Of a stretch of DNA of 64,000 bases, positions 23,945 to 37,500 are shown piece after piece. Below the pieces are notes generated by a model that made no database searches, was not told where the DNA came from, and saw only the letters and a list, made by a program, of their open reading frames with translations. The stretch is from Ignelater luminosus (lineage: Eukaryota; Arthropoda; Insecta; Coleoptera; Elateridae): assembly GCA_011009095.1 (NCBI GenBank), contig VTPC01089971.1, forward strand, positions 416,969 to 480,968, given 5' to 3'. The translations under genes were made by a program, and so were the position numbers. Each line of letters starts with the position of its first letter. Position 1 is the first letter of the stretch.

Positions 23945-24010
23945 GTTTACGAGAAGCTGCATGGACTGTCCGTGGGTTCCCTATGACCTTCAGCTTCTGG
24001 CGTTCTTAAT
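23945..24010 (+). repeat. Body of the array-headed repeat, conserved inverted motif
   Basis: Directly after the array comes TTTACGAGAAGCTGC and, about 35 bases on, TTCAGCTTCTGGCG. AGAAGCTG and CAGCTTCT are exact inverted partners and could form a stem. The same order (array, GAGAAGCTGC, AGCTTCTGGCG) is seen inverted at 47320-47445, so this is one dispersed repeat family. A reverse-strand frame here is Lys-rich and low-complexity and is not called as a gene. Confidence 0.6.
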
Positions 24011-24189
24011 TGGGAACATCTTTTGAACTTCTCAAGAGTTTTTGGCTGTGTAAGCTTTCTCTTTCTTTTTGTTAAGGTAAGTTTAGCTTGGATCACCCCG
24101 TCTTTGACTTGAGCTATGGACTTAAACACCTTCTGACATTCGTGACGGGCATTATGCTTCTTTTTCGACTTTTTCTCGTTACAGCTCAT

Positions 24190-27100
24190 CTCTCACTACC
24201 AAATAGCGTTGCGACACATTAAACACCATGATAATACTAGTTGAATTAATAATATCAGAAAAATACCAATAGCATACCGAAAGACTTAAATAACTTCTTT
24301 CGCATTCTTTTTGATAATATAAGAAAGAAGAAAAAGTCAAGATGGGTGAGCAAACGATTCAAGGGGGAAGAAAACAGGAAAAAGAAAGGAACGATAAAGC
24401 AAATCAAATTCAAATAAATACAGACAGAAAGCCAAAGAATTAACATTCAAAATAGCGGATAACAATGAAAAACAGATGAAAAGTACAGGAAAAAAACGAT
24501 CTAAGTCACATTTATATAGTTTTGAGATATTTCAATTTAAAGCACGAACTTTTTTATACTTTTCCATGCAGTATCTATTTTTATTCGCGGTTTGCAGTGA
24601 CTTAGATGAGTTTTTTGTTAATTTCAAATACATAGTATGAAACTATATGAAATGATGTATAACTTATTTTCGGGTCTAATGTGACTTAGATCGTTTTTCC
24701 CCTGTACTCTTCAGATCACATGATAACAGCAGTGGATATGAACACTGAGTTGAGTAAGTAAAATAGGCAGGAATCGAGATTTGAGGTATACACAGTTTGA
24801 CACTAAGATGATTAAATCCATTTATAAATAGAAAAAACAAAACATATAGTGAAATTGTAACAAAAGATAAATAAATCAGGAAAGATTTACAAGAACCGAT
24901 GACAGGGTATTTAGTAGGATAAAGAATCTGAATCAGAAATTCACATTGTAGGAGGACCAACTAACTCTACTGACAATAATCACTAACTAAAGCAAAAGAA
25001 TTATGTGGAAACAGAAATATGGAGACACAAAAGAAAGTGGAGAAACAATAAAGTAAACTTAAACACAAAGAAAGTCTTAAAGCTTATGTTTCCGGTAAAC
25101 GAATAATTAGAGAAAACTTGTAACTAGCGGAATCACACATATTTTACTCTTTACACAAAAGAGGAGGAATTTATTTCGGTGTTCAACGACGAAAACCTAA
25201 TCATTTTGTCCTTGAGTATAAACCCATTGAAGACTTCTAGTCTCTCATCAAGACGTAAGCACAAAAAGATTATGAAGATTTTTTTTGTTCTTTCTTCTAA
25301 ATGAAAGACAAAAAATATTAGTTATAGCTTGAAAGCAAAAACTAATAATTTTTAAAATTTTTAAATGTAAATAAATAAAACTAGATATCTAGACTATAGA
25401 GTAGAAAGTCGCAATTTTCCCTTTAACTTTTCTTGTTTTACTTTTACAGAAGCAAAAATGAGAGATTGTTTACTATTTTCAACAAAACACGTTACATTTA
25501 GTACAATTGAAAAACGATCTCCGAGTAACACAAAGAGACGAGATCTTGTTAGAAAAACATTTATGAAATCTGACTAATAACATGTAAATTTTGTCCAAAT
25601 GAAAACTTCAACAAATTAAAACTAACTGTCTCTTTCAGAGTTTTGTAAAATTCTACAGTTAACCTAATTACAAAGTTTTAAATTACTTTAAGGTGTGGTG
25701 CAAAGTTTTTGCGAGAATGAAATTGCTAGTTACTATAATAAAAATTTAAATTAGTTCAGTTTTGATTTGGTATGTTTGTTCGCGAAGTTTTGACTTCTGG
25801 GTGCATACTATTGCCTTCTGTTTCCCATAATGAATAATATGCTATTCGAGTTGATTCCCACGCAGTGGATGGTAACACCGAAATTTATTTCAAGAATATC
25901 TACTGTTCGACTGGTCGCTATAGATTGATCATTGAACTGTAAATTTCACAAACGGCGGATAATTTTATTGAAAGAAGCTCTTTCATATTCAAAGAATTCT
26001 TGGTGCTCAGTGGGTACGTTAAAACGAATTAAATTTTCTAATACACCAGGGGAAATTAAGAATTTAATTTTAATTACAATATCTTGCACTTCGATAAAAG
26101 TTAAGAAGGTTTTTAGTTAGGAAAGAGTTTTATACTTTATTTTTATTTCTAATTTATTCTAAAAGACATTACGGCACCGTATACTGTATAATTATAAAAC
26201 ACCGTTAACAGAACATTCCTTAAGTTATCAGGACAGTCTTAAGTAAAATCAATAAACTAAATTACTAGCTGTCATGTTGTTTGATGAACTTGAATAGCAA
26301 ACATTGTTGTTATATGCATTTGTAATAGTTAGCCATCGTTATTATTACATATTTGATCGGTACACTAGCGGAAAATTGGACGTTTGTAGTTAATATACTA
26401 TGTAGAATTTAGGAGAATGATAAGGTTGAAGCAGATACCAATAAATGTTGCGGTATTTGGCATACTGAATTTGTCATACGAGAGAATCTTAGATTTGTTT
26501 GACACGAAAAATTCCATTCTGTAGATTAAAAATAACTTACACATAATAAAATAAGTTTTTATTTGCTTCAACACTTTTCACTGGTAATCACTAGTGAATT
26601 GTATGGATTTTAGTTACTGGCGGTGTTTTGTTGGTTACCTATTTATAGATATAAACAAAATAGAAATTGTTATAATCTCAAACTATTTATTGTGAGAAAA
26701 AAAATTTGGTCATCGTCTTCAGAGGTCTAAAACTATCTTTGTGAAGATTGTTTACTTTCATTGACTTCTACATATTCAAGAATTTGGACATTGCCTCCCT
26801 TATGGGACTTCACCTCCAGATCTTCCTCTGAAGTGTTAGAATCGTAGATAAAACGTCGTATTCGACTCGCATATAATGGGCATTATGTGCTCGTTGAATA
26901 ATATACTATTATATTTTTGAAATAACCGTGATTAAAGTTCTGTTTATTACATGGTTGTGTTGATCGTGTGATTCAAAGTTTTTAAGTTTCAATTTGTTTT
27001 AGGAAATACCTGCTAGGGAAGAAATCAATAATCTAAAGACTTATTCTAGGATGTCAAAGTGTAAATCGGAAATCCAGAGTATAACCAGGATATCTCAGAA

Positions 27101-28498
27101 ATGGTTTATTACTTTATAAGTAATTTTATTGAGTCTTGGAAATAGAGCAGACCTGGACGGTAAACCACGGCTACGATCTTCAATTGCAAAAAGTCAACTG
27201 TATAAGGTCTAGCATGCTAGAAGCCTTCGTGGATATACCGTTTACGAAGTTTATAGGTCGTAATAGGCCATGCTTTGATTTTGTTAGGTTGAAAGTGTCT
27301 TCTTTTTTTTTTGAAAATCGCTGTACCTGCGGCTGCATTTAGCGCCATTGCACGATCAAAACCTTTGCATCAACGTTTAGTACCGATTAGTTTTGTTTTG
27401 TTAAAAAGAAATCAAGTTTTCCTTATATTTGCAGAGTTACAAAAAGAAGACAACAGCGTGAGATTCAACTGTCATAAAATCATAACCTTAAAGCGTCAAT
27501 AAGGTTCTAGAAGCCTACGTAACTCAGCTTGATAAACAGCCCGGTTTAGAATACTCAAACTGTCATTCTGCCACAGCCATATACGACCCATAAACATTGT
27601 AAACGCTGTATATATATGTACACATTACTAGCTAATACATGCAAAGTATTTTGCAATGTGTATCTGTTACCTCAACAGCGATGTCATCATCGCGCACAAG
27701 TGGCGTTGCAGAGGGTTAATTACCTCTATGATGAATCTTCCAATCAGCAGTAGAACACGAAAACGTGTAGATGGTTGTAGACTGCAAGTCACCTGGTTCT
27801 TAGCGAATTGCAGACTTTACTTCTTTTTAATTTACTTTGCTTAAACTTTAAAATGATTGAGGTTACATTTTGAAGTTACTTTAGAAAATCATACGCAACA
27901 ACAAAGCAATGATAATAAAGCTTTTATAAAATTTGAATCTTAATAACCTCAAACTTATAAACTGGCGTTTAAACTTGTCAAATTTGACATGAAACAACCG
28001 TGTCTCTGGCGGGGAGAAAATCGTTATTGAACTCAATTTACTATCGTCTTTTGTTTGGTGTCGGTACTTTGTATCACAATCAACCGGCTTTGATCTACAT
28101 TTAATTATGCTGCTATCATTCGGTGTCCTAGAACATATGTGGCAGTAAACAGAATAAAAATTGTTCAAAATGTATTTGTTAGACGGATCTATAAAAAAGT
28201 TACAGGTGTATACTCTGTGTATCGTTACAATATCTCGCATATAAGTTAATTGCAACTGTTGCGTGAAACCAATAATTGTAATTTAATAACCTTGGCTAAT
28301 AGAAAAGGGTTCTTGCTTGCTGTACTTGTTTATAAATTAGTAAATAATAATACTTTCTTCTATTAGGAAAGATTGTATTTTATTCGCAAATAGTTAGAAT
28401 CCGAACTTTCCCAATCACAACATATGGTATCAGCAAGAATATGCTCAACAGTAGTATGGTTCTTCATTTCGGAGATACATATCTAGGTGATGTATATC
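24190..28498. other. Intergenic or intronic, purine-biased patch
   Basis: From about 24290 to 25080 the plus strand is unusually rich in A and G, with little coding character. The rest is ordinary AT-rich DNA with short chance ORFs (for example 25932-26120, 27136-27502 and 27881-28255) that match nothing I know. Confidence 0.4.
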
Positions 28499-28711
28499 TG
28501 TTACCGGACAAACCCGAAATCCGGATATTCTAGTATTGACTAGGACAAACGCAAAGCTCCTGCACTCTCTAGCAACAACGCAAATTTCCTAGGCCAAACG
28601 CTGAGTGCCAGACTAATTCAGGAATAACTGATTTTAGAGAAGGAAATTTCAATTTGTCCTAAAATTTTCAGGCAGAACTAGAAGTTATTTAAGTTACCTA
28701 GGATAAACTAG
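28499..28711 (+). repeat. Left 213-bp TIR of the Ginger-like element
   Basis: Matches the reverse complement of 31316-31528 almost base for base in the outer 65 bases and with scattered differences further in, ending in GGATAAACTAG on both sides. Confidence 0.93.
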
Positions 28712-28845
28712 ATATGCCTGCTCGACTTAGGATAAACCGTTTCGAATTTTAAAAACCGCATCTGCGCATCGTGCACTGTCATTGTGTGACTTGGACGAGC
28801 TTGTGTACTTTGTGCTGTGATAATAGATTTTGTCGATTATTCATT

Positions 28846-28962
28846 ATGTCCGAGTTAAAATGGAAAGATAAATTTATTCAAACCATGATCAACCGAGACA
28901 CGAAGTCTTCGACACATTTTACTGTGCTTACAAATGCTCAGTACAACAGCAAATTAGAAGAG
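28846..28962 (+). pseudogene. Probable N-terminal exon of the Ginger-like transposase
   Basis: ATG at 28846 opens a frame beginning MSELKWKDKFIQTM and running 39 codons to GAG|GTATGT, a good splice donor at 28963. Read through, the frame stops shortly after (TGA near 28981). The position just inside the left TIR and on the same strand as the integrase frame suggests a first coding exon. I do not recognise a domain in it. The following exon(s), which should carry the zinc-binding and first catalytic regions, were not found between here and 29340. Confidence 0.45.
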
Positions 28963-29339
28963 GTATGTAGACGATTGATTTGAGGTTATAACCGAGGGGT
29001 GTGCCATTCGTAGCATTAAGTAGCATTAAGAAGTTTCAGTTGTTTAATTAATTCACAAGCTATATAATTATTGTCAAACAAATAAAATACTAATCAAAAA
29101 TAATCTAAATTTCTTAATATCTATAACGTTATATTACTTATATTTATAACTTTTATACTATAACGTTTTATTTTGTAGGGTTATAAAACTCAACCTGTCA
29201 GCCTCGTTTTATAAACTACCTTACTCACAAACATAATGACATTTTTAATACTTGCACTTGCACTATAAATAACTATTTTCTATTTTTGTGCTAGAGCTTC
29301 ATTAATACATCGTTTTCAATTGTTTATGATTCTTTAACA

Positions 29340-30554
29340 ATGCCTCTTGACACACTGTTTTGTGGGTTGGTACTACTACACATTTTAATGCTATTTGGAC
29401 TATACTTTTACAAAAATCATGAAGTTAAATCCTTCAGTGCAAAAAATAGTATTAAAAACTTGTTTTATAAACTCATTATCCCACTCCTTCATTGGATAAC
29501 TCGCCGTTCCGCGGCTCATTTCCCAAACATTAACTCGTATAATAATAAAGAAGTAGCATATCACTTAGTTGATATTTTTACGCTCAATAATGGGCGCGAA
29601 TTTGTCAACAAAGTAATTAATGAATTATCCGATCTTTGGCCAGAATTAAGGTTAGTGCACGGTAAACCTCGACATAGCCAAAGCCAAGGTTCCGTTGAGA
29701 GAGCCAATCAAGATGTAGAAAACATGTTGGCAACGTGGCTAAAGGACAACAACACTCTAAAATGGACAGAAGGACTTAAGTTCGTACAATTTATGAAGAA
29801 CTGAGCGCTGCACTCAGGCATCAGCATGTCACCCTACAAGGCCATGTTTGGTATGGAGCCCAGGGTAGGGCTGATTACGACTAAATTGAGTGAGGAAGTT
29901 ATTTTTGATTTACACACCGAGGAAGACTTAGAGAAAGTCATATCATCGACAAATTCGGGCGAGACAGAATCAGAGATGAGACAACGAAACGACGAAGAAG
30001 TGGCAGTGGAAATGGAAAGGGAAGATGTAGATAGTCATGATGAGGATGACCAACAAAATGATCAATATTGCAATAAAGTCTGTAGTATTGCAACAGCTAG
30101 GAAGAGGGCTGCACTTTCTCTACGAAAGCAGGCCAAAAAAATGAAGCAATCAAGCGACAAGCTACATCCACCAGCTAATATTAGCGACAATGTCACAGCG
30201 CCCATACCAGATGTAGATAAAGCAAGAGGAAGTTTACGTAATATCATGGCCATAGTTTTAAACGTGACAGATGATAGTCTATATAAGCTAGGTACTAAAG
30301 ACGGTTGTTTAAGACAATTGTATGCGCGATCAGAATTTGAAATCTACAAACACAATTTTTTTTCGATAGACGATATTGATCAAAACCAAACAATTTCTCT
30401 CAGAACTGTAGCCACAATTTCTTCGGGTGAAGCTCAGGGACACATTAGATGCCAGTGTACTAAACACTGTGGAACAAACTTATGCACGTGTAAAAGGAGA
30501 CAACTCCTCTGCAATTCCAAATGCCATAACAGCAATTCCCGTAGAAATCAGTAA
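29340..30554 (+). pseudogene. KRBA2-like integrase (Ginger-type transposase), C-terminal part, broken
   Basis: One frame of 405 codons is interrupted once by TGA at 29802-29804, where the context (FMKN*ALHSG) suggests an Arg codon CGA turned to TGA. The integrase core remnant reads YHLVDIF then LNNGREFVNKVINEL and GKPRHSQSQGSVERANQDVE; the Glu of SVERAN is the last DDE residue. The expected S-D before NGREF is lost in a small deletion (LNNGREF), so the second catalytic Asp is missing, and the region with the first Asp is absent. After SPYKAMFG comes an acidic, Glu-rich linker, a Lys/Arg-rich patch, and a Cys cluster at the end (CQCTKHCGTNLCTCKRR then CNSKCH). This tail is usual in KRBA2-like integrases. 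The enzyme is inactive. Confidence 0.82.
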
Positions 30555-31315
30555 ACATCTGACTTCAGCAACTTGGTTTTGTTTTACTTCGAATTTAAAG
30601 AATTGTTTTTATACATTATCATGAAGATTGATTTTATTATAACACAACAGTTAGTAATTTTAAGTATTACGTTTGATTTCTTTTCGTAATAGTTCTAGTA
30701 AGTACTATTACTGTTTATTTTTATTGTTATTACTGTTTATGTTTATTACTGTACTATTATTGTTTATTTTACTTTTTATTTTTTATAATTGAAGGGACGG
30801 ATGGATAAAGGTGCTCTGTGACATTTTTCCGTTTTTTGAGATATCAGTGTGAATAAAGATGTTATGGTATGCTTTAGTAACCTATGGTATACCTTTTCTA
30901 GTCAGTCAAGCGTTAACTAATTCTGGTATAAAATATGAAGTACATAAAGGTGGTATGTAACACAATTCTTGCGTAAATAGTGTAAATAAAGAGGCTAACA
31001 TCACAATTCAAAAATTTCACATAGCACCTTTACCATCCATTTCTTTAATTGTTGTACTGTAAAACATTTGTTAGTTTAGTTATTTTCATCAATATAGTTA
31101 TTTATTTTGTTTTACTGATATCAGATAAAAATCAAAATCATAATTATTCTTAAGGATTTCATAATATTTAATATTCATAGGTAAAATTTCAAGATTGTTT
31201 TCGCTATCGTAATTTGTAGAATTAATGTTCAAATCATTCGTTAGTTTTGTTATTTTTGATAATCTTGTAAACTTTTTCTTACTGACACCAAATAAATCAA
31301 TAATCAAAATTAAAA

Positions 31316-31528
31316 CTAGTTTATCCTATTGAGTTCAAATTATTTTTAGTTCTGCCTGAAAATTTTAGGCCAAACTAGAATTTCCTTCTCTAAAATCAGT
31401 CAGTCCTGCATTAGTCTGGCACTCCGCGTTTGGCCTAGGAAATTTGCGTTGTTCCTAGATAGTGCAGGAGCTTTGCGTTTGTCCTAGTCAATACTAGAAT
31501 ATCCGGATTTCGGGTTTGTCCGGTAACA
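31316..31528 (-). repeat. Right 213-bp TIR of the Ginger-like element
   Basis: Inverted partner of 28499-28711, followed directly by the TATC duplication. Confidence 0.93.
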
Positions 31529-31532
31529 TATC

Positions 31533-34500
31533 CAAAAAGGCGGATTGGAATATACGAAAGATGACCATCGAGACCAGTAGGTTTAAAGCCTCTAGTTTTA
31601 GAGGAGTTAACCAATAGATCAATCTTCACGGAAACGGTGATCCGATTGTGCTTTCTCATACAAATCTTATTCCTTAAAACGCTCACTAAAACCATCTGTT
31701 GTTTGACTGTACAGCACAGTTCCTTTACCTCAAAGTTCACTAAACATTTTCCAACACAGTTCCCACGTTCCTATCTTCTAGTCAATACAAGAATGTACAA
31801 ATAAGGGTTTATTTGGGTTATCAAAGACAAAGGCTACTTTCTTATAACAACAACAGATACACATACAGTGTAATTTTTGTAGACTTTCCTTGCTTGTATG
31901 TGTATGGACTTATATAAAAAGCGTATCTAACTAGTACTGCTTACTCTTTCTAGCAGATACCTATCAAGAAACGCTTCGATTTTAGTTTTTAGTAGAACAA
32001 AGATGTAAGATTAATAAGGGTGGACCTAAAGGCTTTATTAGCCATATCATCAAGCTTCTCTCGTTTCCGTTTTTAGAATAAGAAATATTTTAACTGACTT
32101 TTTCAATACAAACATGTCATCATCTACCAGTTATAGTTAAAAGTAATTAGAGCCTGTTGTTTCGTAGTCAGTATGTTTTAAACGACAACTCCAGTTTGAA
32201 GTTTCTTTTTCTTTGCCAGCTAGCTATTTGCTGCATCCTTGTAACAACTTCTCTTAGTTTTCGAATTATTATTAGGTTCGGGCTTCTTTTTTAATGGATT
32301 TCCTAATTTGCTGCCGAAATTTTAAGTTTTTTATTCGCCCTGGTAGGGGAAAGATTCTGAAGGAATCTTTCTATATATAATATATGTTAGTATCTCTCTT
32401 TTCGTGAAATCTAGAATTCTATAAAAATGTTTCAACTGGAAGTCACATATTTAAATTTGCAGTTTCAAAAGTTTATATTAGGCACGACTTTTAGGTTAGT
32501 AACTTTTAAAAATTACAACTAAAATCTGACTTAAATTGCTGTAACTTTGTGCAAAAATAAAGTATTGACTTCAATAAAATCAACATTATTTTCAGCATTA
32601 CGTAAAAGTACAAAGACATTGATTGGTTATTAAAATCGGAAGTTTATTGGAACATCTACTGCGAAAATGTACATAGATCACCACCAGCAACTAAAATAGA
32701 AATTAAGGAAAAAATCCCAGCTTTTACTGCTTTTCCAACGTGGCCAATATTGAAATCCTGCAAACTGTTGATAGTCAGATTACAATTATATTATTCACTT
32801 ATAACTCGCATTTCTTTATTTAATAACAAACATATCATGCAACATCAACTTAATTATTCTAGTGAAACCCTACAAATTTGTTTCTTAAAATTATGCATGA
32901 CACTTTCGACAGCTTTATGGGATGGATAATAAATGGGATAGCTTCCTGTTTCCAGAACTAGTTATGGTTAAGTATGTAACCCTATTGACCTATAACGAGA
33001 TTAACAAGCAGAGTTACGTTTCTAAAAGGATTTCTTATGTTCTATTAAAAATAATATAAAATAAAATATTTAATAGAGCATTAGTATATCTTATTCACTT
33101 ATAGCATTACAATATTTATTTAAATAAAAAATTTTGAAAGGCTTTTAATAAAAATAGAAAAACTTTTCCACAAAGGAAAATATCCTACATATGGCAACAG
33201 TTTAATGTTTCGATCGATATAATAACATAAATAAATTATTAAAAGGAGAAAAGAAAACGATACAAAAGTTGTGTCTGTTATCGGTAAAAGATAAAAACGA
33301 AAAACAAGCATGGAAAAAAATGTTTCTGTGTTTATGTAGGATAAGGGTTAAGCAAAACTTCTTTAATTCTTGAATGAAGTGTCTCCAGATCTTGCAAAGA
33401 TTTCTTAACAAAACTTAGTTGCTTTTATTTCTATCTGATAAGAAAATGGGTTGTTTTGTATGAACGAATATCAAAAGAATAATAATATCTAAGATAATTT
33501 CAGCATATTGACATAAAATAAAATTCCCTATACTTACTATATTTGTTTAGTGTGTTGTCCAAACACAATTTCTACAACTAATATTTAACGTTATTAAAAT
33601 TGTGATTAGCTCCACATGCAGGCTATATTATTCTTTTCGTGCTTTTAATAACAAAAAGTTCAATTAAAATATAACAAAGTTGTTTTCACTAAAATAATTG
33701 AAATAAAAAAATTCCTGTTTTATTAACTTTTCGAGTATTCCATTTGAGTTATTCAAGGTTAAAAAAATAAAATAAACCTTGATAAAGGCAAAGATGACAA
33801 ATTCAGATTAGAATCAATAAAAGGGAGTTAAGCACAAACACAGACTGCAACAACAAAACTGGATTGAAGTAAGTACGTCTGTTCGGGAAAATTTCAGACC
33901 GACATCAAAAACAATATTTTTCAATCTCTCCCAACATTCAAAATTTCGAGAATTAAGTTCGCCGTGCATTATTTAAGCATTGTTATCCTGCTAGCAGTCC
34001 ATTGGCCAATACTAGTATAGATACATAAAATTTAAAAAAAACCCTTCACTTCATAGCGACCAAAAGATAAGAGCAAAATAAAAGCAAGAGCGAAATTGAG
34101 CAAAAGATGTTTTGACTCTATTAAATAGTCCTCCCGATGATCTTTACTTTCAGCAAAATGTCTTCGAGAAATGAGTAATAATATCTGGAACAAATATGAT
34201 GATTCTCACCTCTGTCAGATTTTCCAGAGAAAACTGATGACTCCTATACAAAAGAAGAGAAAACGTCCGAGCAAAGCATCAGGCAAAGGTTTCGTTTCCT
34301 TGCAGATAAATATTTCCTTCGGACTTCAAAAGCCGAAACGTCAGGGAAATGTTATGCAAGGATCTATAATTTCACTTTCCATACTCTTTTATCCTGGAAT
34401 CTTTCTTTTCAAATTACCTGACCATTTCAAATATGCTAGTGAAAAAACCCTCTATAAGTTAGTAATTAGAAAAACTAAGCCCCATCTTAAACAAAAATTG

Positions 34501-37500
34501 GTTTGTTTACGACTGTAAGGCTTTCCACTCTAGCCGTTTTCATCCTTAACATGAAATGACCTTATTTCCCAAGTGCGGATGAAAAGAAACGCTGAAACGT
34601 TATCTAGACTTAATAATGAATGTAACTCTCGCAATTCGGAAAATCTATTTGAGGTTGACATCTACAAAGACCCTTACGCATCAATGAGGACAGGGGAAGG
34701 AAACACCGGTAAAGCAAAACTATGTATAAACTGTAGCTGTTTGAATTTTGTGGATAATAGTACTGCCAGAAAAATACCTAAAAGATAGAACCTTACAATA
34801 ACAAATAAATAACTAGAAATCGACTGCTTTTATGGAGCATCCCTTGTCAGTTTCTTGTAAGCACATAGAAGGTTGTTAAAAAGAAGGTGACTACAAGAAG
34901 GATTAAAGAATGGGAAACCTTCACGGAAGGATAGACAGTGTACTGTAGGAGATTAAAGTCAATTGAGAAAACGAATTCAAAAATTGTAATTTTTAGAAAA
35001 TGTTCTTCAGACTAGCTGATGATGATGAGGTGGAAAATCATATGAGAAGGACCGCCGACACATATGTAAGTTTTTGTTGAGTTTTATAAAAAATGTCTTT
35101 TAGAATTAAAACAATATGTTATTATTCGGAAACATAAAGTAGTAGAAATTTCCAATTTTTACTGGAATATGTAAGTGCGATGTTTCATATCTGAAGTGGC
35201 ACTTTCACGACAAAATCACTTCTAATTAACAAATTAACTATACCTAACATAGTTTATACTTACTATAAATCTGTACTATAGGTCTGGTTTAAAAAATTCC
35301 ACTTAATTCAATAAAAAATAAAAAAGGAAACTAAATTGATTCTTTTTCTAAATAAATTGCTTATGTTTCAATAAGGACAGCTCTAGGGCTATTAAAGGTT
35401 TAATTTCAAAGGGTTACTACGAAATAAAGCATTAGGAAAACTCTTGTCTTTCCTTTAATACAATTATCTCTGACAAACACTGTTCAAGCATCATTACAAG
35501 AAGGCTAATTAATTCGAGCCCTGCTAAACTGTTTTAACAAAGGAATAAAGATACCCTGAACCTGCAAGCTTTCTAGATTAAGACACAACACTTATAAGAA
35601 TAATATTTATTCTTGTGTAATGTAAAATGTCTGATTTTAATTTTCTATTACATACTCTTGTTTTGGATTATTCTTGAGTTCTAGTAAAAAAGAAAACAAA
35701 TACAAAGTGAAAACAATTTCTTGAAAAACATTGTGAAAGGGAAACTGGCAAAAATTTTAACATTTTAGTTCCAATTTCCATCTTTAATGGACTTTCCCTT
35801 ACTGTACTAAAAAGTTTTGTACTTCTGTTTTTGTTTGTGCGATTTTCCTTGTGAAAGACAGCTTACACGAGTTTCCTGAAACTATCCATGGTCAAGCCCA
35901 ACAGCTACTTAGTATGTAGATTGTCATCAAAATTCGAGTATGTGATTTTGTAACATTTGGACAGTTCTCAGGAAATAACCCTTTTTGTTTAAATGTTTTA
36001 GTTTAAAGCAGTTGATGCTGTGCATATGAAATTAGAACAATGGAAAGAGCTTGATATAAATTGTACAGTATGTGAAATTTTCAAAATAAGAAAACTGAGA
36101 ATGTTAATAATTGTACATACTATTATTAGATTTCTATGAATTTAGCTCTCCATGTTCTTATTTAAAATGCCTGTAAACACAAGATAATAAAATATTGTAA
36201 TCCTCAAGTAGAAGTTCACAGTAAATTCATAAAAGGGAAATTTGCAGCCTTTTATCAGACACATAAATTCGTAATCAATAAAACTGAAACACTTATTGGA
36301 AACATAAATAATGAAGTGAAAACTAATTACAGTGAATAAGCTGAAAACGTTGGTTGCTGTTTTTTTCAGAACAATAATTTATTCATTTATTAAGAGTTAA
36401 GAATTGCGTCGAATTTCTCTTAGAACACAATATTACTTTTTACAAACTATTTTAATATCAAATTAATAACTATTTTAGTTTTTTAATTAAGAATTTGCTT
36501 TGAGAGAACATCATCCTAACTATTGACAAGCTTTGAATCATTTAATCTTTCCACTAGAAAACAAATATCTGTTTCGTTCAAGTACTAAGTAAAATCTCTC
36601 TCCTGGTTGAATTTCAGCTTGCAGAATTAATGGCAACGCGCAACTTTCTTTAAGATAAGTTTCTCATTAATCATTTTCTATTCAAGTATCAGATTACAAA
36701 AATCTTAACTATTGTAAATTAGTTTCATTAACATTTTTCTACCAACTCATTGTTAAATAAACTGCTTTGAAAGAAGATTATACAATTAATCAGATTAGTG
36801 ACTGCGGTGTTCGTGCAGTCTTTTGTTTGTTCTCTTTGTAAATCTACCAATTATGTATAAATGAGTATCAACTAATTAACGTGCTGGAAAACCAACTAGT
36901 GAAGTTCAGATAGTTAGACAGCAACGATCGAAAACTTTCGCAACCTAATCTAATTTATTAAAAAAATTCTCGAGTTTTGTAATCGAACTAAACTGAATCT
37001 AATTAGTTCTAGACCTCTGTAGATAACTTCTAGCTTTAAAGAATTTTACCACAATTCCATTTGGACCACGAAAAGTAGAAATACCAGAACTAGAAAAGCT
37101 AAAATTAAAAGGCACTTGCTTTAAATTTCGCCTTCAAAAAATTGATTGCCAGTTAGAACAACGTAAATGTCTTTTATCACCAATAAGGATGAAGTGATAT
37201 TCAAAATTCTGTTGGGAGTGCTAAACCTAACTGAAAGCCATTTTGAAATACGTAGTTTGCCTAAGTCATATTCACAGTAGATTCTAAAGTGGCAAAACTT
37301 CTGTTTTAACAACATCGAAATCTTGCAAGGTGGTTGCTCTCGTAGAACCCAGACAGACGATCTTTCAATGTAACTCTTGCACATGATCTCAAAGTGTAGA
37401 GTTACATTTAGCAATGAGACCTGAGTTATGGATAACTTTGATGGTCCCCATTTTTTCTGCCATCAGCTATGTTAAGAGTAGGTCAGTGATACGGTCATAA

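Larger units (their letters stand above)
28499..31528 (+). mobile_element. Ginger-like integrase-type DNA transposon
   Basis: A 3030-bp element with well-defined borders. Both ends begin TGTTACCGGACAAACCCG (inverted), giving TG..CA termini as for integrase-type elements, and TATC flanks both sides (28495-28498 and 31529-31532) as a 4-bp target duplication. Inside are long TIRs and a KRBA2-like integrase gene with a cysteine-rich tail. From family knowledge, Ginger elements are cut-and-paste transposons with a retroelement-like DDE integrase and short duplications. That this is Ginger rather than a sister group is inference. Confidence 0.83.

Noticed and set aside
23947..24189. Lys-rich minus-strand ORF of 80 codons
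   Set aside because: Lies over the array-headed repeat and has low complexity; treated as repeat sequence.
34171..34788. Two neighbouring plus-strand ORFs (115 and 71 codons)
   Set aside because: Composition is basic and low-complexity with no family resemblance; likely chance.
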